Source: an uncultured Prevotella sp.
Lineage (GTDB): Bacteria > Bacteroidota > Bacteroidia > Bacteroidales > Bacteroidaceae
Direction: 5' to 3'
Assembly: GCA_905233825.1 (NCBI GenBank)
Contig: CAJOFE010000017.1
Span: 1 to 64,000, forward strand
DNA: 64,000 nt
The notes beneath the pieces were generated by a model. It was not told the DNA's origin, did no database searches, and worked only from the letters and a program-made list of their open reading frames with translations. A program made the translations under genes and the position numbers. Below, one piece after another: positions 7,893 through 16,787 of the stretch (the stretch's first letter is position 1; the number at the start of each line of letters is the position of its first letter).

Positions 7893-8849
7893 ATGTTCCG
7901 TAATATACCTACAATTACCAAAAATCTGCTGCTCATCAACGTGATAGCCTTCTTGGCAACCTACGTATTGAGCAACCAGTTTAATCTTCAAGAGTGGGGT
8001 AAGCTGCATTTCTTTATGGCACCCGACTTCTACATTTATCAGCTCATTACCTATCAGTTCTTGCATGCTGACTTCACCCACATCTTCTTTAACATGTTTG
8101 CTCTGTGGATGTTCGGCTGTGTTATCGAACGCGTATGGGGACCACAGAAGTTTCTAATCTACTATTTGGTATGTGGCATCGGTGCCGGTTTATGTCAGGA
8201 AATTGTACAATATGTGGAATATTCATCCAGCGGACTGGCACAACTGTCCCTCAACAGTGTCATTCCCGTAGAAACAAATAGTGGTGCCATCATGATGAGC
8301 GTGGGCAACTATCTCAACATTTGGGGAACAATTGGTGCCTCTGGAGCTGTCTATGGTATCCTGTTGGCTTTTGGCATGACCTTCCCCAACGAGCGTATTT
8401 TTATCTTCCCCATACCTATACCTATCAAGGCGAAATGGTTCATTCTTATCTATGCAGTTATCGAGTTCGTTTCAGCAATGAATGCCAATGGCAGCAATGT
8501 TGCCCACATGGCCCATCTAGGTGGTATGCTCTTCGGTCTGCTGCTCATTCTCTACTGGCGACGACACCCTACCAATTTCAATATCGGCAACGGGAAACAG
8601 TTTTTTGAGAACATGAAACGTAGTTTTGAAGCCCGCCGCGGGCCACAGGCACCCAAGCAAAGCCGCCAGACAGACACCCGACAGCCTGGCTTTGGGCCCA
8701 CACGAGAAGACGATATGGAATATAACCGCCGCAAGCAAGAACGTCAAGCAGAAGTCGATGTCATTCTTGACAAGATACGCAAAAGCGGCTATGACAGCCT
8801 GACGAAAGAAGAAAAACAACGGCTCTTCGAGGCCAGTCACGAACGATAA
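7893..8849 (+). CDS. Rhomboid family intramembrane serine protease
   Basis: Cleaves transmembrane segments within the membrane with a Ser-His dyad. The 318-residue protein has at least six hydrophobic helices, the nucleophile motif GASGAVYG (Ser about 150), the catalytic His in HMAHLGG (about 208), and the loop WMFGCVIERVWG that matches the family L1 loop motif. After the last helix there is a soluble cytoplasmic tail of about 95 residues rich in Arg, Gln and Lys, ending in a helical VILDKIRKSGYDSLTKEEKQRLFEASHER segment also seen at the end of other Bacteroidetes rhomboids. The EEP gene follows 28 bp later and is probably cotranscribed. Natural substrate unknown. Confidence 0.92.
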   Translation: MFRNIPTITKNLLLINVIAFLATYVLSNQFNLQEWGKLHFFMAPDFYIYQLITYQFLHADFTHIFFNMFALWMFGCVIERVWGPQKFLIYYLVCGIGAGLCQEIVQYVEYSSSGLAQLSLNSVIPVETNSGAIMMSVGNYLNIWGTIGASGAVYGILLAFGMTFPNERIFIFPIPIPIKAKWFILIYAVIEFVSAMNANGSNVAHMAHLGGMLFGLLLILYWRRHPTNFNIGNGKQFFENMKRSFEARRGPQAPKQSRQTDTRQPGFGPTREDDMEYNRRKQERQAEVDVILDKIRKSGYDSLTKEEKQRLFEASHER

Positions 8850-8877
8850 TCATATATAGTTCATATCTTCCAGTCCC

Positions 8878-9960
8878 TTGAAAGTCATCAAAAGCATATT
8901 GCTGAACGTTTTCACTGGTGCCAGCGCCACTGCTGCGGCAGCGATGGTACTGATAGCATATAGTGACAGATTTCATCCTGCTGATTATCCTATTTTAGCA
9001 TGTGCTGGAATGGTGTTTCCTTTCTTCCTAGTGACCAACCTCATCATACTCATGATATGGCTCATCGTAAAATGGCGCCGAATATGGATTCCAATCGTTG
9101 GATTTGTGTTAGCCTTCCCTGCCATACGTATCTATCTGCCCTTCCACTTCCACTCAGAGCCCCCTCAGGGGTGTATCAAAGTATTATCCTACAATGTAAA
9201 TGCCTATCTGATGGACAAGGAGTTTCCTCACCCAGAAGATTCCATATTCGAGTACCTTCGTCATCAGAACGCAGACATTGTATGCCTGCAAGAAGATATT
9301 ATCCAAACTAGCAGTCATCCTATTGATTACTCGGCCATCTATCCTTATAATGATACCGTACACCTGAACAAACCTACCTCGCTAATTATCAACGCCATCG
9401 GCATCCACACCCGATACCCTATCTTGTCCAAAGAGCGTATCAGCTTCAAGTCAGAGGCCAACGGCTCTGTGGCCTTCTTTTTGAAGATTGGAAACGATAC
9501 AGTGATAGTCATCAATAACCACTTGGAAAGCACACACCTGTCAGAATCAGACCGCGAGCGATACAACTCCATCATCAGGGGCGGCATGAGTAGCGAGGAT
9601 GCACAGGTAGAAACCCGCAAGCTGGTGGACAAACTCAGTACGGCAATGATTCAGCGTGCCAGTCAAGCAGAAGCTATACATCAGTATACTGAACTCCACA
9701 ACCACTATCCTGCTATTATCTGCGGCGACTTCAACGACACCCCCATCTCCTATGTACGCCGCACAATAGCCAAGGGACTCACCGACTGCTACGTAGAGAC
9801 TGGCAATGGGGTGGGAGTTTCTTATAACCAGAAAGGTTTCTATTTCCGCATAGACCAAATCATGTGCTCCAGACATTTTGAGCCATACAACTGCTATGTA
9901 GATGACTATATGAAAGCTAGTGACCACTATCCTATCGTCTGCTGGTTAAAGAAGAATTAA
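8878..9960 (+). CDS. Membrane-anchored endonuclease/exonuclease/phosphatase family protein
   Basis: The N-terminal 100 residues hold three hydrophobic helices. The rest is an EEP-fold metal-dependent phosphodiesterase with IKVLSYNV, DIVCLQEDI (metal-binding Glu), NNHLES, CGDFNDTP and the closing SDHYPIVCW. The catalytic residues expected for the fold are all visible. It probably acts outside the inner membrane on a phosphodiester such as a lipid headgroup or nucleic acid; the substrate is not known. The best start is TTG 8878, because the first usable hydrophobic helix begins immediately after it and no suitable ATG is present. It is probably in an operon with the rhomboid gene. Confidence 0.85.
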   Translation: MKVIKSILLNVFTGASATAAAAMVLIAYSDRFHPADYPILACAGMVFPFFLVTNLIILMIWLIVKWRRIWIPIVGFVLAFPAIRIYLPFHFHSEPPQGCIKVLSYNVNAYLMDKEFPHPEDSIFEYLRHQNADIVCLQEDIIQTSSHPIDYSAIYPYNDTVHLNKPTSLIINAIGIHTRYPILSKERISFKSEANGSVAFFLKIGNDTVIVINNHLESTHLSESDRERYNSIIRGGMSSEDAQVETRKLVDKLSTAMIQRASQAEAIHQYTELHNHYPAIICGDFNDTPISYVRRTIAKGLTDCYVETGNGVGVSYNQKGFYFRIDQIMCSRHFEPYNCYVDDYMKASDHYPIVCWLKKN

Positions 9961-10168
9961 ACCACAATGTAAAGAAAACGGAATAGACACCATTGCCATT
10001 TCCCTTCTTTACGCGACATCAATTTCTATTTCAAGCCAAAGAGCCTTTTTAATGCTCTGAAGACTCAATATCGCTACAAGAAACGTCCAAAACTGCCATT
10101 TTTTCATTATATTCCTTAAAAAAAGAGTGAAAAATAGCCGAAAATTTTTCGCAGTGTAAAAAAATCAC

Positions 10169-10176
10169 TATATTTG
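10169..10176 (+). promoter_or_regulatory. TAnnTTTG promoter of secDF
   Basis: TATATTTG, 46 nt before ATG 10223. The rest of the 262-bp gap from 9961 shows only a weak AGAGC/GCTCT hairpin (about 10040) and A/T-rich sequence. Confidence 0.65.
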
Positions 10177-10222
10177 CAGGTCAAATTGCGCAAATTAAAC
10201 AACAAATAACATAACAAACAAA

Positions 10223-13200
10223 ATGCAAAACAAAGGAATTGTAAAGTTTATTGCAATCGCGCTCGTGCTCGTATGTTGCTTCTATCTTTCCTTCTCGTTC
10301 GTGACTAGTCACTATGAGAGTAAGATAGCTAAGATAGCCGCTACGGAGGGCGAGGAAGCAGCGCAGGCTTTCCAGGACTCAGTAGAAACCAACAAAGTGT
10401 GGCTTTGGGCCTGGAACTTGAAAGAGTGCCGCGAAATGGAGATGGGCCTCGGCCTTGACCTGAAAGGCGGCTTGAACGTCATCATGGAAGTGTCGGTACC
10501 CGACATCGTGGACATGTTGGCAGCCCACAAGCAGAATGCTGACTATCTCAAGATTCTTGAGATGGCCAAGAAAGAAGAGCAGGAGACACAGGGTGACTTC
10601 GTTGATATCTTCTGTGACACGTGGGAAAAGAATGTACCCAACCGTCAGCTCCGCGAGATCTTCGCAACACAGCAACTCCGTGAGAAGGTGAACAACCAGA
10701 CGAGCAACTCTGATGTGCGTAAAGCACTGAAGGAAGAGGTGGCTTCGGCTATTGAGAATGCTGAGAACGTGGTGCGCAACCGTGTTGACAAGTTCGGCGT
10801 GGTACAGCCAAACATCCAGCGTCTGGAAGGCCAGTCGCGCATCATGGTTGAGCTGCCTGGTGTGAAGGATAAGAACCGTATTCTGAAGCTCCTCGAGAGT
10901 AGCGCCAACCTGGAATTCTGGGAGACATTTAGTGCCGAGGAGATTGTGCCCTCTATTCAGGCTCTGATGAGCGCTTACGTCCAGCAGGGCGGCGACACTC
11001 AGCCTGAGGAAGTGGCCCAGGTTGAAACCGATTCTACCAACGTTGGAACTGAGGAAGTAGCTGAGGCTGCCAAGGATACCACCGCCGAAGAGGGAACGTT
11101 GGCCGCACAGGTGGCTGCACAGAAGGAGCAGGCCGCACAGCCCGAGGTGGGCGGTGTGAAGATGCCCCGTTTGAACCTTTATCCACGTGGCAACGCCGTC
11201 ATCGGTCATGCCAGTGTGCATGATACCGCTGCCGTTAATAAGATGCTGCATTCTGACCTCGCTGCCCGTATGCTCCGCAAGGACCTGAAACTTCTCTGGG
11301 CTGCCAAGGCTCAAGGTCCCATCTATCAGGGCGAGAAGGGCGAGCAGTTCCAACTCTATGCCATCAAGGTTACCGACCCCTCGGGCAAGGCTCCGTTAGA
11401 GGGTGACGTTATCACCAGTGCCAGCGACGGCTACGACAACCTGGGCAAGCCCGATGTAAACATGCAGATGAATGCTGAGGGAACCCGCATTTGGGCCGAC
11501 CTGACCCGCAAGAATATCGACCATGCCATTGCCATCGTGCTTGACGATGTGGTATATAGCGCTCCTAACGTGAACGACGAGATTAATGGTGGTAGCTCGC
11601 AGATTACAGGTCACTTTACCATTGAAGACACCAAGGACTTGGCCAACACGCTGAACTCTGGTAAGATGCCCGCCCCGATGCGTATTCTTTCCAGCACGAT
11701 GGTTGGTCCGTCGCTCGGTCAGAAGTCTATCCAGCAGGGTATCATCTCGTTCATCGTAGCTTTCGTGCTGCTGATGTGCGTCATGGTGCTGCTCTACAAC
11801 TTCATCCCCGGCATGCTGGCCAACATGGCCCTGTTGCTCAACCTGTTCTTCACGCTCGGCATTCTGGCTTCGTTCCAGGCTGCCTTGACCATGCCTGGTA
11901 TCGCAGGTATCGTGCTCACGCTGGGTACGGCTGTGGATGCTAACGTGCTGATCTACGAGCGTATCAAGGAAGAGATGCGCAAGGGTCTGCACATACGCGA
12001 TGCTGTGAACGCAGGTTACTCGAACGCCTTCTCGGCCATCTTCGACTCTAACCTTACATCTCTTATAACAGGTATCATCCTCTACGTCTTCGGTACTGGT
12101 CCTATCCGCGGTTTCGCTACGACGCTCATCATCGGTATCTGCATATCGTTCTTTACCGCTGTGTTCATGACCCGTCTCATCTACGACCGTCAGATGCGTA
12201 AGGACAAGTGGCAGAACCTTACCTTCAATACCGCTTTCTCGAAGAACCTCATGCAGAACACCAAGTTCAACATCATGGGCCAGTTCAAGAAGAGCTACAC
12301 TATCTGGGCCATTGCAGCCGTGCTGTTCATCATCAGCTTTGCCGTTCGCGGACTGAGCCGCAGCATCGACTTCACTGGTGGTCGCAACTATGTGGTGGTG
12401 CTCGACAAGGAGGTTCCTGTGGAGGATGTACGTCAGGCTTTGTCTGGTGCCTTCATCAACACGATGGGCTCTGCCGAGGGTAAAGAGGCCAATACCAGCG
12501 TCATCGCCTTGGAAGGTAGCCGCACCGTACGTATCTCTACCAACTGGAACTACGAGAACAACGATCCTCAGGTCGATGAGCAGGCCGAGAATATCATCTA
12601 CGAGAAGCTGAACGCTGCCGGCCTCATCACCAAAGCTGACCTCGAGACCTTCAAGGAGGCTCCCGTCACCGAGGGTGAAAGTGAGATTGGTACCATCGTT
12701 AGTGCCACGAAGGTGGGTCCGTCTATTGCTAAGACCATCACCCGCGGTGCCTTCATCAGCGTAACGCTGGCTCTGATTGCCATCTTCCTCTACATCCTGT
12801 TGCGCTTCCGCAATGTGGCCTTCTCTGTAGGTTCCATCATCGCTTTGGCCTTCGACGCCCTCATCGTCATCGGCTTCTTCTCAGTCCTCCACGGCTGGGT
12901 GCCCATGTCGCTCGAGGTCGATCAGACATTCATCGGTGCCATCCTAACCGTGATAGGTTACTCTATCAACGATAAAGTGGTGGTCTTCGATCGTATCCGT
13001 GAGAACCTCAAGCTCTATCCGAAGCACGACAAGAAGGAACTCTTCAACTCGTCAATCAACCAGACGCTGGCTCGTACCATCAACACCTCAGTAACGACGT
13101 TGGTCGTGCTGCTCACCATCTTCATCCTTGGTGGCGACAGCATCCGTCCGTTCTCGTTCGCTATGATCCTGGGTGTCATCTTCGGTACGCTCTCGTCAAT

Positions 13201-13279
13201 CTTCATCGCTGCTCCTACCGCCTACCTCATTCTGAGCCGTAAGAAGGACAAGGAGGTCAAGGAAGTAAAGACGAAGTAA
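10223..13279 (+). CDS. secDF: Fused SecD-SecF protein translocase subunit
   Basis: Uses the proton gradient to pull preproteins through SecYEG on the outer side of the inner membrane. The 1018-residue protein contains the complete SecD part (N-terminal helix, periplasmic P1 head, then five helices including GTAVDANVLIYERIKEEM) and a complete SecF part (DFTGGRNYVV, then YSINDKVVVFDRIREN). Fusion is usual in Bacteroidetes. The P1 domain carries a low-complexity Glu/Gln/Ala-rich insert of about 55 residues (around 255-310, QPEEVAQVETD... AAQKEQAAQ) that is probably a flexible linker. It has its own promoter and ends at a hairpin. Confidence 0.96.
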   Translation: MQNKGIVKFIAIALVLVCCFYLSFSFVTSHYESKIAKIAATEGEEAAQAFQDSVETNKVWLWAWNLKECREMEMGLGLDLKGGLNVIMEVSVPDIVDMLAAHKQNADYLKILEMAKKEEQETQGDFVDIFCDTWEKNVPNRQLREIFATQQLREKVNNQTSNSDVRKALKEEVASAIENAENVVRNRVDKFGVVQPNIQRLEGQSRIMVELPGVKDKNRILKLLESSANLEFWETFSAEEIVPSIQALMSAYVQQGGDTQPEEVAQVETDSTNVGTEEVAEAAKDTTAEEGTLAAQVAAQKEQAAQPEVGGVKMPRLNLYPRGNAVIGHASVHDTAAVNKMLHSDLAARMLRKDLKLLWAAKAQGPIYQGEKGEQFQLYAIKVTDPSGKAPLEGDVITSASDGYDNLGKPDVNMQMNAEGTRIWADLTRKNIDHAIAIVLDDVVYSAPNVNDEINGGSSQITGHFTIEDTKDLANTLNSGKMPAPMRILSSTMVGPSLGQKSIQQGIISFIVAFVLLMCVMVLLYNFIPGMLANMALLLNLFFTLGILASFQAALTMPGIAGIVLTLGTAVDANVLIYERIKEEMRKGLHIRDAVNAGYSNAFSAIFDSNLTSLITGIILYVFGTGPIRGFATTLIIGICISFFTAVFMTRLIYDRQMRKDKWQNLTFNTAFSKNLMQNTKFNIMGQFKKSYTIWAIAAVLFIISFAVRGLSRSIDFTGGRNYVVVLDKEVPVEDVRQALSGAFINTMGSAEGKEANTSVIALEGSRTVRISTNWNYENNDPQVDEQAENIIYEKLNAAGLITKADLETFKEAPVTEGESEIGTIVSATKVGPSIAKTITRGAFISVTLALIAIFLYILLRFRNVAFSVGSIIALAFDALIVIGFFSVLHGWVPMSLEVDQTFIGAILTVIGYSINDKVVVFDRIRENLKLYPKHDKKELFNSSINQTLARTINTSVTTLVVLLTIFILGGDSIRPFSFAMILGVIFGTLSSIFIAAPTAYLILSRKKDKEVKEVKTK

Positions 13280-13303
13280 GGGGATTCCCCGCAAACGCAT
13301 ATC

Positions 13304-13338
13304 AATCAGCCGGAAGTCTCGTACTTTCGGCTGATTTT
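13304..13338 (+). terminator. Hairpin after secDF
   Basis: Arms of 14 nt (AATCAGCCGGAAGT and ACTTTCGGCTGATT, pairing with one G-U) around a 5-nt loop, followed by TTTT. It lies between the secDF stop and the start of the radical SAM gene. Confidence 0.75.
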
Positions 13339-13354
13339 GCAATCAAAAGGAACC

Positions 13355-14647
13355 ATGCTGACAGAAAAGACAATGGAGAAGCTGCGAATCCTCGCAGAGT
13401 CGGCGAAGTACGATGTGTCGTGCTCGTCGAGCGGCACCGTGCGCAAAGGAAAGGAGGGCATGGTGGGCTCCACCGTCGGCGGCATCGGCATCTGTCATTC
13501 GTTTGCCGATGACGGGCGTTGCATCTCGCTGCTGAAGGTAATGCTCACGAACTACTGCATGTACGACTGTGCCTACTGCATCAACCGTCGCTCGAACGAT
13601 ATCAAGCGAGCCACACTTTCTGTCTCGGAATTAGAGGAAATTACGATGGAGTTTTACCGTCGCAACTACATCGAAGGACTGTTCCTCAGTAGCGGCGTAG
13701 TACGCAACCCCGACTATACGATGGAGCGGCTAACGGCTATCGTGCGTGACCTGCGCACCGTGCACCGCTTCAACGGCTATATCCACCTGAAGAGTATCCC
13801 CGGTGCTTCACGCGAACTGCTCAACGAGGCAGGCCGATATGCTGACCGCATGAGCGTAAACATCGAGATCCCCCGCGAGGAATCGCTAAAGCTGCTGGCT
13901 CCTGAGAAAGATCATCAGAGCGTGTTCCAGCCCATGCGACTCATCCAACAAGGTGTCTTGGAGAACAAAGAAGACCGCCGCAAGTACCGCTATGCACCAC
14001 GTTTCGTACCCGCTGGCCAATCAACACAGATGATTGTGGGAGCCACAAAGGAGACCGACCGCGACATCCTGCAAATGTCATCAGCCCTCTATGGCCAGCC
14101 CACCATGCGCCGCGTCTATTATTCAGGCTATGTCAGCGTAAACACCTACGACCCGCGCCTGCCCGTACTGAAGCAACCACCGCTGGTACGCGAGAACCGA
14201 CTCTATCAGGCCGACTGGCTGATGCGCTTCTATCACTTCAATGTCGATGAGATTGTCGATGACCAGCATACCCACCTCGAATTGGATATTGATCCCAAGC
14301 TGGCCTGGGCGTTACGCCATCCTGAATATTTCCCCGTCGATATCAACACAGCCGACTACGAGCAGCTACTCCACGTGCCAGGTCTCGGCACCAAGTCGGC
14401 GTGGCTCATCGTAAACAGCCGCCGCTTCAACCGCATCACATCATATCATCTGAAGAAGATGGGCGTAGTGATGAAGAAAGCCAAGTATTTCATCACCTGT
14501 GGAGAACTGACCTCCACCTTCTCCCAGCCCATCGTCGGTATCAACGAACTGCACCCCGAACGTCTCCGCCCGCTGCTCATTTCTAAGACGCAACAGAAAC
14601 GGGCGGCAGAGGAGCAGCAGCTATCCCTCGACTTCAAGGACGAATAG
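13355..14647 (+). CDS. Radical SAM protein, putative DNA modification/repair (TIGR03916-like)
   Basis: The 430-residue protein has the 4Fe-4S/SAM cluster motif C-x3-C-x2-C as CMYDCAYC (68-75), a SAM radical barrel, and a C-terminal helix-hairpin-helix DNA-binding segment (INTADYEQLLHVPGLG, about 330-345). This combination identifies the family named putative DNA modification/repair radical SAM protein, which is normally next to a uracil-DNA-glycosylase-linked partner. That partner is present here at 16788-17624 but is separated by a divergent gene. ATG 13355 was preferred over the upstream in-frame TTG. The 3' end overlaps the convergent propeller gene by 14 bp. The actual chemistry is unknown. 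Confidence 0.88.
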   Translation: MLTEKTMEKLRILAESAKYDVSCSSSGTVRKGKEGMVGSTVGGIGICHSFADDGRCISLLKVMLTNYCMYDCAYCINRRSNDIKRATLSVSELEEITMEFYRRNYIEGLFLSSGVVRNPDYTMERLTAIVRDLRTVHRFNGYIHLKSIPGASRELLNEAGRYADRMSVNIEIPREESLKLLAPEKDHQSVFQPMRLIQQGVLENKEDRRKYRYAPRFVPAGQSTQMIVGATKETDRDILQMSSALYGQPTMRRVYYSGYVSVNTYDPRLPVLKQPPLVRENRLYQADWLMRFYHFNVDEIVDDQHTHLELDIDPKLAWALRHPEYFPVDINTADYEQLLHVPGLGTKSAWLIVNSRRFNRITSYHLKKMGVVMKKAKYFITCGELTSTFSQPIVGINELHPERLRPLLISKTQQKRAAEEQQLSLDFKDE

Positions 14648-16649
14648 TCGTCTTCTGCCCGTTCCTGATGTAGATTCCATGCTTAGGACTCTTAATAGGT
14701 CTGCCCTGTAGGTCGTAATACATGTCCGACCGCTTGGAAATAGTGAGAGGGCGGACGGCTGATGTCTTGCAGTTCATACGGGCGACGGAGAGACCGAGGC
14801 CGGGGTAATGGGTGAGCCAGATGAGGCCGCGCTTGGGGTCGAGGGTGATTTTTGTGACCTCGTTGAGCGCAATGCCTGAGTTATCGACATCGTAGGTCGT
14901 CCATGCGGTTCCGTCGAAGCATACGAGGCCAACGTCACCGGCGGTGGCTATCCATAGACGGTTGTCGGCATCGACCTGTACGTCCCAGAAACAGTCGCTG
15001 GGTAGCGGCGAGTTGTTGTGGTTATAGGTTGTCCATGAGTTTCCGTCGAAGCGCGTCAGTCCTAAGCCGAATTCTGACCCCATCTTGTCGGGATACTGAG
15101 GGTCGCGGCAGTTCAGCCAAAGGACGTTGTTGTTATCGACGGTCACCGTACCCACGTAATTGGACGGGAGGGGGGAGTTGGAGGTGGTGTAGTTGCTCCA
15201 TCGTGTGCCGTCGAAGCAGAACAGGCCGCTGCCGAAGGTGCCGCACCAGAGGCGGTTGCTGCTATCGAAGACCAAGCACTGGACTGCCTCTGTGAGGCCA
15301 GAATTGCTCTCGTTGTAGGTCGTCCACGCCTCGCCCTCGCGCATGTAGAGACCCTTATACATGACTATCCAGAGGCGATTCTTGAGGTCAAACTTAATGA
15401 GGTTGGCGACGGCCTCACTGAAGGGGTAATCGGTTCTCTTGTATACTTTTCTGCCTGTCGCGGTGATTTCCATAAGGCAGGAGTCAGTGGTGGGCAAGGC
15501 CCAGCGTATCCAGACGTTGCCGATATGGTCGGCTTCGGTCTGTGCGGTCTGCGTCATGGGCTCAAACTTGTAATCGCCCGTATCAATATTGTATTTCTGA
15601 AGGCCATAGAGCGAGCCGACGTAGAAATTGCCGCCTGCGTCGATGCAGCCGCTGGACCAGGACATTGCATTTTCATACAGCACATTGTCGATGAGGTTCA
15701 CGGCGGTCAGTCCGTTGTCCGTGAGCCTTAGCAAGCCCTCGAAGTGTGAGCCTACATAGACGTTGTCGTTGTCGGCGTCGATAGCCAGCAGGTAATCGTT
15801 CGCGACGTTCAGCTGATAGGGATAGGCCGTGAAACTGGTGCCGTCAAACTTGGTGATGAAGCGGTCACCAAACATCCACAGATCGCCTTTCTCGTCAATT
15901 GTCAGGTCTGTAATGTTCGTCTCGGGCAGAGCCGAATTGTCGGGCGTGTAGTGCGTGTAATCGTTACCGTCGAACTTGACGAGCCCGTTGTTAGTCGCTA
16001 TCCACAGGCATCCGTCTTTGTCGGTTTCGATATTGTTTGCTTTCCCGTAGGGAATACTGTACGGCACCAAATCATCGGGTGTAGATACACATAGGTTATA
16101 CTGGTTCAATGCATCGCAGCACGCCACCCATATACGACCTTCGGCATCGGCCCTAATCTTCTTGACGTAGGAATAGGGACTAAGCGGGTTGATGTCGTAT
16201 ATGGCTGTGCATTTCTTACCGTCGAAAGCGTACAAATATGCGATACTGCCTACGAGCATGGTTCCGTCATCCTTGAAAAAGAAGCCAGAAAAAAACTGGT
16301 TATTGAGAAAACCTGCATTCTTCTTGTCGTATTTCTCGATGCCGCTGTCAGTCACACGAGCCAAACCGTTGTACTCCGTTCCTACCCATAGCTCACCATT
16401 GTGTAGCGCCATGTCGGTAATGGCATTGCCCGTCATGCTCCCGTCAGCGCGTTTGAGTACCGTCTGCTCGCCACTCTGCTTATCAATCTTCACGATGCCG
16501 CCACCCTTTGTGCCCACATACAGGAAGTTCTGGTCGTGGATGATTTTCATCACGAAGTTGTTGCTCGAAATGTTCTGCCAATCGTTCAGCTGGGCGTGTG
16601 CCGTGAAGGCGGCAAGGCTTAGGAGGATCGTTATTGCAACTTTTGCCAT
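14634..16649 (-). CDS. Secreted two-component-regulator-type propeller protein
   Basis: The 671-residue protein has a signal peptide ending at AHA and about a dozen repeated blades of the Reg_prop type, each with a W(I/V)A/G-T-N/E-GL core followed by a WTTY-like strand (for example LWVGTEYNGLARV, LWIATNNGLVKF, WTTYDVDNSG). The C-terminus (YYDLQGRPIKSPKHGIYIRN) looks like the short sorting or anchoring tail common on Prevotella secreted proteins. There is no histidine kinase or DNA-binding part, so it is a free-standing sensor-like propeller rather than a hybrid two-component system. It sits divergently between the two halves of a DNA repair pair and overlaps the radical SAM gene tail to tail. 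Ligand unknown. Confidence 0.82.
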   Translation of the reverse strand: MAKVAITILLSLAAFTAHAQLNDWQNISSNNFVMKIIHDQNFLYVGTKGGGIVKIDKQSGEQTVLKRADGSMTGNAITDMALHNGELWVGTEYNGLARVTDSGIEKYDKKNAGFLNNQFFSGFFFKDDGTMLVGSIAYLYAFDGKKCTAIYDINPLSPYSYVKKIRADAEGRIWVACCDALNQYNLCVSTPDDLVPYSIPYGKANNIETDKDGCLWIATNNGLVKFDGNDYTHYTPDNSALPETNITDLTIDEKGDLWMFGDRFITKFDGTSFTAYPYQLNVANDYLLAIDADNDNVYVGSHFEGLLRLTDNGLTAVNLIDNVLYENAMSWSSGCIDAGGNFYVGSLYGLQKYNIDTGDYKFEPMTQTAQTEADHIGNVWIRWALPTTDSCLMEITATGRKVYKRTDYPFSEAVANLIKFDLKNRLWIVMYKGLYMREGEAWTTYNESNSGLTEAVQCLVFDSSNRLWCGTFGSGLFCFDGTRWSNYTTSNSPLPSNYVGTVTVDNNNVLWLNCRDPQYPDKMGSEFGLGLTRFDGNSWTTYNHNNSPLPSDCFWDVQVDADNRLWIATAGDVGLVCFDGTAWTTYDVDNSGIALNEVTKITLDPKRGLIWLTHYPGLGLSVARMNCKTSAVRPLTISKRSDMYYDLQGRPIKSPKHGIYIRNGQKTTIRP

Positions 16650-16677
16650 AATCACGTCGTTTTATCACTTACACCTG

Positions 16678-16685
16678 CAAAGTTA
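16678..16685 (-). promoter_or_regulatory. TAnnTTTG promoter of the propeller gene
   Basis: TAACTTTG on the minus strand, 28 nt before ATG 16649. Confidence 0.7.
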
Positions 16686-16771
16686 AGCAAAATTCCGCAA
16701 ACGATCCGCAATCTCCCTGAGAAAAGTGACAAGATTTAATGCTAGACGTTTCGATTCTGCCAGAAAATGTG

Positions 16772-16779
16772 TACCTTTG
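16772..16779 (+). promoter_or_regulatory. TAnnTTTG promoter abutting the DUF4130 gene
   Basis: TACCTTTG ends 8 nt before ATG 16788. An ATG at 16767 in the same frame lies upstream of the box and so is unlikely to be the start. The transcript is probably leaderless or nearly so. Confidence 0.7.
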
Positions 16780-16787
16780 CACAGATT

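Noticed and set aside
9155..9176. CCCCCTCAGGGG palindrome in the EEP gene
   Set aside because: Short, and the residues SEPPQG fit the usual spacing of relatives, so it is probably chance.
10379..11353. Open frame of 324 codons antisense to secDF
   Set aside because: It lies wholly within secDF, has no promoter or family features and follows from codon usage of the real gene.
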